Source of the DNA: JAJEFO01 sp965221845
Lineage (GTDB): Bacteria > Pseudomonadota > Alphaproteobacteria > Rhodobacterales > Rhodobacteraceae
Assembly: GCA_965221845.1 (NCBI GenBank)
Contig: OZ244919.1
Span: forward strand, 248,001 to 312,000
Direction of reading: 5' to 3'
Length of the DNA: 64,000 nt
Shown here: in pieces, positions 1 through 8,900 of the stretch
Numbering within the stretch: the stretch's first letter is position 1
Layout of the letters: each line of letters begins with the position of its first letter
The notes under the pieces: model-generated
Database searches by the model: none
Told to the model about the DNA's origin: nothing
The model's input: the letters and a program-made list of their open reading frames with translations, nothing else
Made by a program: the position numbers and the translations under genes

Positions 1-551
1 AGGAACAGCACCAGGTCGCGCTGATTCACGGGCCGCGGCAGCTTCATCTCGACAGGCTCGAACTGAAATGCCAGATCATAGCCAAAGGCACCGTAAAGCC
101 CCAAATGGCCGTCCTGGCCGGACCGGAAAAGTTCCGACACGGCCCGCAGCACCGAAAAGACCGATGGCGCACGCGAGCGCTCCTCCTCGTCATAGACGCG
201 ACCGTGCTCCCGGACGCGCAGAGCCAGATCATCCCCGGCCTCTTCCAGCGCGGCAATCGCCTCGACCCCCTCCAGCACCGGACGGATCATGCGCACCAGA
301 GCCGCCCCCCGCGCATTGAGCGCCCGAAACCGCATCTCGCGGCCACGCGCCTCGATCACCAGGGGCGGCTCGGCAAAGCCGAACTCCCAGCGGTTGTAGC
401 GCCCGGGATATTCGTAGTTCGACTGGAAGAGAGCCCCGCAGCGGCTGTCGAGCCGGTCAATCAGCTCATCGCTTGCAACGCCGAACCTGGCCGGCGTTAC
501 GCGGCACGACACGGTGACGCCGCCATGGGTCGCAAAGGTGATCTCGGACAT
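1..551 (-). CDS. trpE: Anthranilate synthase component I, 5' part (TrpE or fused TrpEG)
   Basis: Leftward gene running off the window edge, so only the first 183 codons are present. It starts at the ATG complementary to 549-551 and reads MSEITFATHGG. Segments such as SNYEYPGRYNRWEFGF, PPLVIEARG and GLYGAFGYDLAFQFEP match the N-terminal tryptophan-binding part of rhizobial-type anthranilate synthase. In that lineage the protein is often a TrpE-TrpG fusion that makes anthranilate from chorismate and glutamine. Whether the glutaminase half is fused here cannot be seen. A 24-base G run lies 22 bases upstream of the start codon, on the template side. No Trp-rich leader peptide was found upstream. 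Identification is from remembered family sequence and is fairly firm. Confidence 0.85.
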   Translation of the reverse strand, partial: MSEITFATHGGVTVSCRVTPARFGVASDELIDRLDSRCGALFQSNYEYPGRYNRWEFGFAEPPLVIEARGREMRFRALNARGAALVRMIRPVLEGVEAIAALEEAGDDLALRVREHGRVYDEEERSRAPSVFSVLRAVSELFRSGQDGHLGLYGAFGYDLAFQFEPVEMKLPRPVNQRDLVLF

Positions 552-572
552 CGGATTCCAGGCCTTCCATCA

Positions 573-596
573 GGGGGGGGGGGGGGGGGGGGGGGG
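573..596. repeat. 24-base poly-G tract (poly-C on the trpE sense strand)
   Basis: An uninterrupted run of 24 G residues lies between sodB and trpE, ending 22 bases from the trpE start codon. Such a tract is prone to slipped-strand mispairing and could alter promoter spacing or leader structure of trpE. It could also be a sequencing or assembly artefact, because long homopolymers are error-prone. Confidence 0.95.
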
Positions 597-793
597 ACGG
601 CCCTGCGGACGAAGTAAGGCGCCCTCGCCCGAGAGGTCAGGCTGTCAAGTCTCGCCACCGTTGCAGGGCCACGTGTCCGGTCGCGGTCAGAATCTTCACC
701 CTCTTCGGAGAGACAGCGAAACCCAAGCGGCACGCGCTCATCTTGTTCAGCAATGCGTCCGCTGTCGCGAAGGGAGCCGGGGGGCGAGCGTCA

Positions 794-823
794 GCCCGTC
801 GGCGACGCAAGGCGCCGACGGGC
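794..823 (-). terminator. Hairpin downstream of sodB
   Basis: A perfect 11-bp stem (794-804 pairs with 813-823, 8-base loop) begins 22 bases beyond the sodB stop codon on the leftward strand. It is GC-rich and well placed to end the sodB transcript. No clear T run follows, so it may be Rho-assisted or serve mainly as a 3' stabiliser. Confidence 0.55.
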
Positions 824-844
824 CCGGGAATCGGACCTGGCGGA

Positions 845-1444
845 TCACAGGCGGCTTGCCACGTTTTCCCAGTTCACAAGGTTGTTCAGGAAATTGTCCA
901 GATACGCCGGGCGCCTGTTCCGGAAGTCGATGTAGTACGAGTGCTCCCATACGTCGCAGCCGAGCAGCGCGACCTGCCCGAAGCAAAGCGGGTTCACGCC
1001 GTTCTCGGTCTTGGTGACCGCAAGGGATCCATCCGAATTCTTGACGAGCCATACCCAGCCCGAGCCGAACTGGCCGACGCCGGCGGCCGCAAACCGGGAC
1101 TTGAACTTGTCGACCGATCCGAAGCTCTCGGCGAGGGCCCTTTCGACTTCGCCAGGCATGCCGCTGTCGCCCGGGCCCATCATTTCCCAGAACTGGTTGT
1201 GGTTCCATAGCTGGCTGACGTTGTTGAAGATGCCGTTCTGCGCCACGGCATCCGCGTTGTACGTCCCCCTGACCGTCTCTTCCAGCGTCCGGCCTTCCCA
1301 TTCGGTGCCGGCAACCAGCTTGTTGCCGTTGTCGACGTAGGCCTTGTGATGGAGGTCATGGTGAAACTCGAGCGTCTCGGCGCTCATCCCGCGCGAAGCC
1401 AGCGCATCATGCGCATAAGGAAGGTCGGGAAGATCGAATGCCAT
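845..1444 (-). CDS. sodB: Iron-type superoxide dismutase
   Basis: A 199-residue protein that converts superoxide to hydrogen peroxide and oxygen in the cytoplasm. The sequence shows the Fe/Mn-SOD architecture: LEFHHDLHHKAYV near residues 25-37 (first His ligand), LWNHNQFWEMMGPG in the middle, the VGQFGSGWVWL segment typical of iron-type enzymes, and CDVWEHSYYIDF carrying the final Asp and His ligands. The ATG at 1444 was chosen because AGAGGGGA lies just upstream and MAFDLPDLPY is the family's usual N-terminus. A start 33 bases further upstream is open but lacks a ribosome site. It is followed by a stem-loop and then by trpE. Length is normal for the family. Confidence 0.95.
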   Translation of the reverse strand: MAFDLPDLPYAHDALASRGMSAETLEFHHDLHHKAYVDNGNKLVAGTEWEGRTLEETVRGTYNADAVAQNGIFNNVSQLWNHNQFWEMMGPGDSGMPGEVERALAESFGSVDKFKSRFAAAGVGQFGSGWVWLVKNSDGSLAVTKTENGVNPLCFGQVALLGCDVWEHSYYIDFRNRRPAYLDNFLNNLVNWENVASRL

Positions 1445-2258
1445 TGTTGGGTCCCCTCTGTTGACTTGATGTGCCACGCTACCTGAGCGGGGTTGCCCGC
1501 CGGGTCAAGGCAAAGCCGGGAAATTTCCCGAACAAACCGCCAAGACGCAACTCTTTCCGAATGCCATTTGCCGGCCGGGGCGGCGCGGGAGCGTCGGTTC
1601 GCGGAGGTCAGTGCCGACGTCAAGGCGGGCCGGGAGCTGGCCGCGTTCGACGCCCGATGCGAGGTCGCCCAATTGCATTCGATCAAGGAGGTTCTCCGCC
1701 CATTGAGCGTGAACTGGCATTCCCATTGATTCTATATATAGCATAATAATTCATAAAATTAACTATATATAGTCTGCAATTCTGTCATGCATCTGCCTTG
1801 GCGGCATGGGAAACCGTTAACCGAATGCCATTGGGAGGTCGCCGCGTGCTGCCGGTACTTCCGCGGGAACATGGAGCGGATGCGGTACGGCATGTGCAGC
1901 GACCAGGGCGTCCGGGCCGGGAGCGGCGCCGAAGGCGGATGCCGGCAGTTCGGGCTGCGGACGGAAGGCTCGGGCCCGCGCTGTCTGGCGAGGGGCGCCG
2001 ACGCCATGCTGGCGCTGCAAGGACTGCGCCATGAACCTCCGGCTGCCGGTCTTCCTCGAATGGCCCGCGAATCAGGCCGCAGCAGCCTGACAAGAAATCA
2101 GGATACACCCACCGATCAACCGATCAGCCCTGTCTTGACATGCGTGCTGCCTTGTCGTCTGATCCTGGCAGCGGAGCGTCGCTTCCATGAGGGGCACGGG
2201 CCATTGATCGGGGCGGCTGCGGACTTTGGCCATGGTTCTGGAAGACAGTGAGGATGAC
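1445..2258. other. Non-coding stretch between sodB and a putative exported protein
   Basis: About 800 bases without a convincing gene. Small open frames exist on both strands but none shows family resemblance. The one distinctive element is an AT-rich island around 1730-1772 (see the separate entry). The rest is GC-rich with no recognised repeats or RNA. Confidence 0.5.
1732..1772. promoter_or_regulatory. Paired CTATATATAG palindromes in an AT-rich island
   Basis: Two identical 10-base palindromes (CTATATATAG) sit at 1732-1741 and 1763-1772, 31 bases centre to centre, close to three helical turns. They lie inside an AT-rich patch that contrasts sharply with its surroundings. This arrangement suits a dimeric regulator binding two sites on one face of the DNA, or a promoter region. 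No gene starts convincingly close by, so the target is unknown. Confidence 0.35.
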
Positions 2259-2660
2259 ATGCATGAGCGAGGCGGTTTCTTGAAAGGAGCCGGCAGCTGG
2301 GGACCTTCTCTCGCGGCCGGCCTTGTCCTGGCGGCCGGACCGGCCCATGCCGGCAGCGTGACGGATGACGAGACGGCGAGGTTCGGCCACACGTTCTGGA
2401 GAACCTCTCCGATTTCCAGCTGGAAGTTCGGCGGCGCGCGATCCGCCACGATCGAGGATGCGCCGCCGCGGGAGCATGCTTCCTGCGAAGAGAAATACGG
2501 CAGCGACTGCATCGGAACGGTCTGGGGTGAACGAGCGAGGCCGCGTGCTGCACGCAACCTCCGGACAGGCCGCGACAGTCATGTCGCGTTCGTCCGGCTC
2601 GTTGCAATGCCTTGGTCCAGCCTGCGCAGGAACAGCGGCATAGCCAGGACAGGCGGGTGA
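2259..2660 (+). CDS. Hypothetical small exported protein
   Basis: A 133-codon frame starting at ATG 2259 with AGGA four bases upstream. The first ~32 residues look like a signal peptide: a charged start, a hydrophobic stretch GPSLAAGLVLAAG, and a PAHA cleavage-type site. The mature part begins GSVTDDETARFGH and contains two cysteines (SCEEKYGSDC). I do not recognise a family. The C-terminal third is arginine-rich and may be out of frame or non-functional. The gene lies just upstream of a transposase fragment, so it may be a remnant. Confidence 0.3.
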   Translation: MHERGGFLKGAGSWGPSLAAGLVLAAGPAHAGSVTDDETARFGHTFWRTSPISSWKFGGARSATIEDAPPREHASCEEKYGSDCIGTVWGERARPRAARNLRTGRDSHVAFVRLVAMPWSSLRRNSGIARTGG

Positions 2661-2665
2661 TTGGC

Positions 2666-2720
2666 CCGGTTCCGCCGCAACGGGACTGCCGCCTCCGCTC
2701 CGCGTCCCGCCAGGTCCTCC
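2666..2720 (-). pseudogene. 55-base fragment of an IS5-type transposase gene
   Basis: This segment matches 47 of 55 bases at 23557-23611, inside the IS5-type element further right, in the same orientation. It is too short to code and has no terminal repeats, so it is a relic of an older copy. It shows that this element family has been in the region before. Confidence 0.6.
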
Positions 2721-2933
2721 ACATGATGGATTCAGGCTGGACGGTGACGGATGACGAGAAGCGGGCGCAAGTCGAAAACGGCGCTTCCGGTCCCGGCGCC
2801 AACCCCGGCAGTTCCATGCGGTGGCGACGCGCTGCGGCAGGGCGGCCGGAAGCCTCGCGACCGGGATCCGCGTCCCGTCGCCATCACGCCCTCGGCGGCA
2901 TGACCGTCAGCGGGCCTTAGGGGCGTCACGGCG

Positions 2934-5900
2934 ATGTGCGTCCTGTGCCAGATCGATCCTGTCAACGCGAAGAACGGCAACCACGAGGAGCTTGCCAGGC
3001 TGCATGACGGCGCCGACCGTCAGGCCCCTTCGCCAGGTGGCTCCCAGGATTCCGCCGACATCCCGGCCGACGACACGACCACGGCCGAGGTGGAGGTCGG
3101 GAGCAGCTTTTACGGAACGCTCGAGGACGCCGGTGACGTCGACCGGATCAAGGTCACGCTGGAGGCCGGGCGTCGGTACGAATTACTGCTCGAGGGCGCC
3201 GACGATCCCGGGACGGGCCAAGGCGCCATGCGAGACCCGTATATGTCCATCTTCGATGCGGACGGCAAGCGCCTGATTTCCAACGATGACGGCGGCAGGG
3301 GATGGGACTCCAAGATCTGGTTCGTCGCCCCGGAGTCGGGCACCTACTACGTCGAGGCGAGCGCCGCCCCGTTGGGGAACGGCGGCAAATCGAACGACAA
3401 AGGCGACTACCGGCTGACCGTCAAGGCCATGGACCCGCGGACGGACGGCACCCTCGACGAGCTCGCGCACTTCCTGACGGAGCGGTACTTCGCCCCGCGC
3501 AAGTTCAACCTTGGCGAAGGCGGCATCAACCCGAAGGACGGCGTGATCACCTACACGCTGGACGGCTGGAGCCGGGACACCGACGGAATGACGACGGCGG
3601 CAAACGCCGAGCTGGTCCGCGAGGCGTTCAAGGTCTACGGGGCCATCCTCGGGATCGACTTCCGGGAAACCTCCTCGGGGACGGCCGACATCCGCTTCTC
3701 GGACAACCGGTCCGGGGCGAGTGCGTTTTCCCTATCCTCTGTTGACGCAGCCGGCCAAGGCTACACTTCGTACGCGGCAGTCAACGTCGCCAAATTTCCC
3801 AGCTGGCACAAATACATGGGATCGTACGCCTTCAAGGTGATCCTGCACGAGATCGGGCACGCGCTCGGGCTGGGGCACCAGGGCCCCTACAACGGCAGCG
3901 CCCGGTTCGGTCGCGACGCGGCGTTCGCCAACGACAGCTGGCAGCTCTCGATGATGTCGTATTTCGACCAGGGTGAGAACCCGAACGTCGACGCGCCCTT
4001 CGCCATTCCGCTCGGCCCGATGGCGGCCGACCTGCTGGCCCTGGACAGCCTCTACGCGGAATACGGGTTCGGCACCTCGAACGCGTTCACGGGCGACACG
4101 GTCTGGGGCTTCAACACCAGCATCGACGCCTCGAAGGGCAAGGCGTTCAGCGAGCTGTCGAAGCACGCCCACAGGAACGCGTTCACGATCGTCGACTCGG
4201 GCGGCACGGACACGGTCGACTTCTCGGGCTACGCGGCCGACCAGGTGATCGACCTGACCGTCACGAAGAGCTCGGACGCCCACGCCACCGCCTCCTCGGT
4301 CGGCGGCCTGAGGAACAACATGATGCTGGCGGCGGGCACGGTGATCGAGAACGCGGTCGGCGGGAGCGGCGACGACGTCATCACCGGCAACGCGGAGGAC
4401 AACGTCCTCACCGGCAACGCCGGCGACGACACGCTCACGGGCGGCGCGGGCGCGGACAGGTTCGTCTACGCCTCAGCGGACACCGGGCACGACAGGATCA
4501 CGGACTTCACGGCCGGCGAGGACAGGATCGACTTCACCGGGCTCGTCATCGCGTTCGCGGACCTGACGGTCGCGCAGGGCACGGGCGCGGAGGCGGCGCA
4601 CACGGTCGTCTCGTGGACGGGCGCCGGCGGCGTGAGGCAGTCGGTCACGCTGGAGAACGTCGCGGCCTCGGCGGTCGGCGCCTCGGACTTCCTGTTCGAC
4701 GACACTGCCCCCGTGATCACCGTCGCGGACGCCGCCGTGACGGAGGGCGGCACGGCGCGGGTCGTCATCAGCCTGGACCGCCCCTCGGCGCAGGACGTCA
4801 CGGTGCGGTGGTCGGTCGCGGACGGCACGGCCGGCAGCGGGGACCACGGGGCCCCGTCCGCGCCGCAGGAGGTCACCTTCAGGGCCGGCGAGACGGAGAA
4901 GGTCGTCGAGGTCGCGACCGTGCAGGACAGGACCCACGAGGGCGACGAGACGTTCACGGTGACGCTGTCGGACCCCAAGGGCGCCACGCTCGGCCAGGAC
5001 GCCTCCGCCACGGTGACGATCGAGGACGACGACCCGGTGCCCGCGGTCTCCGTCGCGGACGCGACCGTCACGGAGGGCGGCACGGCGCGGGTCGTCATCA
5101 GCCTGGACCGGCCCTTGGCGGAGGACGTCACGGTGTCCTGGTCGGTCGCGGACGGCACGGCGGGGAGCGATGACCATTCGGGCCCGTCCGCGCCTCAGGA
5201 GGTCACCTTCAGGGCGGGGGAGACGGAGAAGGTCGTCGAGGTCGCGACCGTCCAGGACGGGCTCCACGAGGGGGACGAGACGTTCACGGTGACGCTGTCG
5301 GACCCCAAGGGCGCCATGCTCGGCCAGGACGCCTCCGCGACGGTGACCATCAGGGACGACGAGCCGCCCGCGGTCTCCGTCGCGGACGCGACGGTGACGG
5401 AGGGCGGCACGGCGCGGGTGACGCTGAGCCTGAACCGGCCCGCCCAGGAATACGTCATCGCCTGGTGGTCGGTCTCGGACGGCACGGCGGGGCGCGGCGA
5501 CCATTCGGGGCCGTCGAGGCCGCGGATGGTCTGGTTCGACCCCGGAGAGACCGAGAAGACGATCTGGATAGGCACGAAGGACGACGCGCTCGCGGAGGCG
5601 AGCGAGACCTTCACCGTCACGCTCCACGGTCCTGACGACGCGTACAGCCTGCACGGCGCGGTTCTCGGAGAGGCCTCCAGCGCGACGGTGACGATCCTGG
5701 ACGACGACTCGGTGCCCGCGGTCTCCGTCGCGGACGCCACCGTGACGGAGGGCGGCACGGCGCGGGTCGTCATCAGCCTGGACCGCCCCTCGACGCAGGA
5801 CGTCACGGTGCGGTGGTCGGTCGCGGACGGCACGGCCGGCGGCGGGGACCGTTCGGGACCGTCCACGCCGCAGGAGGTCACCTTCAGGGCGGGCGAGACG

Positions 5901-8900
5901 GAGAAGGTCGTCGAGGTCGCCACCGTCCAGGACGAGGTCCATGAGGGCGACGAGACGTTCACGGTGACGCTGTCGGACCCCGCGGGCGCCACGCTCGGGG
6001 CGGCCGCCTCGGCCACGGTGACGATCACGGACGACGACGCGGCGCCCGCGGTCTCCGTCGCGGACGCCACCGTGACGGAGGGCGGCACGGCGCGGGTGAC
6101 GATCAGCCTGGACCGCCCCTCGACGCAGGACGTCACGGTGCGGTGGTCCGTCGCGGACGGCACGGCCGGCGGCGGCGACCACGGGGGCCCCTCGGCGCCG
6201 CAGGAGGTCACCTTCAGGGCCGGCGAGACGGAGAAGGTCGTCGAGGTCGCCACCGTCCAGGACGAGGTCCGCGAGGGCGACGAGACGTTCACGGTGACGC
6301 TCTCGGACCCGTCGGGGGCGACGCTCGGGCAGGACGCCTCGGCCACGGTCACGGTCAAGGACGACGACCCGGCGCCCGCGGTCTCCGTCGCGGACGCGAC
6401 CGTGACGGAGGGCGGCACGGCGCAGGTCGTCATCAGCCTGGACCGGGCCTCGACGCAGGACGTCACGGTGCGGTGGTCGGTCGCGGACGGCACGGCGGGC
6501 GGCGGGGACCACGGGGGGCCGTCGGCGCCGCAGGAGGTCACGTTCAAGGCGGGGGAAACCGAGAAGACGGTCGAGGTCGCCACCGTCCAGGACGAGGTCC
6601 ATGAGGGCGACGAGACGTTCACGGTGACGCTGTCGGACCCCACGGGCGCCACGCTCGGGCAGGACGCCTCCGCCACGGTCACGATCACGGACGACGACGC
6701 GGAGCCCGCGGTCTCCGTCGCCGACGCCACCGTCACGGAGGGCGGCACGGCGCGGGTCGTCATCAGCCTGGACCGCCCCTCGACGCAGGACGTCACGGTG
6801 CGGTGGTCGGTCGCGGACGGCACGGCGGGCGGCGGGGACCGTTCGGGACCGTCCACGCCGCAGGTGGTCACCTTCAGGGCGGGGGAAACCGAGAAGACGG
6901 TCGAGGTCGCCACCGTCCAGGACGAGGTCCATGAGGGCGACGAGACGTTCACGGTGACGCTGTCGGACCCCACGGGCGCCACGCTCGGGCAGGACGCCTC
7001 CGCCACGGTCACGATCACGGACGACGACGCGGAGCCCGCGGTCTCCGTCGCCGACGCCACCGTCACGGAGGGCGGCACGGCGCGGGTGACGATCAGCCTG
7101 GACCGGGCCTCGACGCAGGACGTCACGGTGCGGTGGTCGGTCGCGGACGGCACGGCCGGCGGCGGCGACCACGGGGGCCCCTCGGCGCCGCAGGAGGTCA
7201 CCTTCAGGGCCGGCGAGACGGAGAAGGTCGTCGAGGTCGCCACCGTCCAGGACGAGGTCCATGAGGGGGACGAGGACTTCACCGTCACGCTCTCGTCTCC
7301 GTCGGGGGCGAAGCTCGGCCAGGAGTCGTCGGCCACGGTCACGGTCGAGGACGACGACCCGGCGCCCGCGGTCTCCGTCGCGGACGCGACCGTGACGGAG
7401 GGCGGCACGGCGCAGGTCGTCATCAGCCTGGACCGGGCCTCGACGCAGGACGTCACGGTGCGGTGGTCGGTCGCGGACGGCACGGCGGGCGGCGGGGACC
7501 ACGGGGGGCCGTCGGCGCCGCAGGAGGTCACGTTCAAGGCGGGGGAAACCGAGAAGACGGTCGAGGTCGCCACCGTCCAGGACGAGGTCCATGAGGGCGA
7601 CGAGACGTTCACGGTGACGCTCTCGGACCCCAAGGGCGCCACGCTCGGGCAGGACGCCTCGGCCACGGTGACGATCACGGACGACGACCCGGAACCCGCG
7701 GTCTCCGTCGCGGACGCGACCGTGACGGAGGGAGACAAGGCGCAGGTGACGATCAGCCTGGACCGGGCCTCGACGCAGGACGTCACGGTGCGGTGGTCGG
7801 TCGCGGACGGCACGGCCGGCAGCGGGGACCGTTCGGGACCGTCCACGCCGCAGGAGGTCACCTTCAGGGCGGGCGAGACGGAGAAGGTCGTCGAGGTCGC
7901 CACCGTCCAGGACGAGGTCCATGAGGGCGACGAGACGTTCACGGTGACGCTGTCGGACCCCGCGGGCGCCACGCTCGGGGCGGCCGCCTCGGCCACGGTG
8001 ACGATCCTGGACGACGACTCGGCGCCCGCGGTCTCCGTCGCGGACGCCACCGTGACGGAGGGCGGCACGGCGCGGGTCGTCATCAGCCTGGACCGCCCCT
8101 CGACGCAGGACGTCACGGTGCGGTGGTCCGTCGCGGACGGCACGGCCGGCGGCGGCGACCACGGGGGCCCCTCGGCGCCGCAGGAGGTCACCTTCAGGGC
8201 CGGCGAGACGGAGAAGGTCGTCGAGGTCGCCACCGTCCAGGACGAGGTCCGCGAGGGCGACGAGACGTTCACGGTGACGCTGTCGGACCCGTCGGGGGCG
8301 ACGCTCGGGACGGACGCCTCCGCCACGGTGACGATCGAGGACGACGACCCGGAACCCGCGGTCTCCGTCGCCGACGCGACCGTCACGGAGGGCGGCACGG
8401 CGCGGGTGACGATCAGCCTGGACCGGCCCTCGGCGAATGACGTCACGGTGCGGTGGTCGGTCGCGGACGGCACGGCCGGCGGCGGCGACCACGGGGGCCC
8501 GTCCGCGCCGCAGGAGGTCACCTTCAGGCCGGGCGAGACGGAGAAGGTCGTCGAGGTCGCCACCGTCCAGGACGAGGTCCATGAGGGGGACGAGGACTTC
8601 ACCGTCACGCTCTCGTCTCCGTCGGGGGCGAAGCTCGGCCAGGAGTCGTCGGCCACGGTCACGGTCGAGGACGACGACCCGGAACCCGCGGTCTCCGTCG
8701 CGGACGCCGCCGTGACGGAGGGCGGCACGGCGCGGGTCGTCATCAGCCTGGACCGGCCCTCGGCGCAGGACGTGACGGTGCGGTGGTCGGTCGCGGACGG
8801 CACGGCCGGCAGCGGGGACCGTTCGGGACCGTCCACGCCGCAGGTGGTCACCTTCAGGGCGGGGGAAACCGAGAAGACGGTCGAGGTCGCCACCGTCCAG

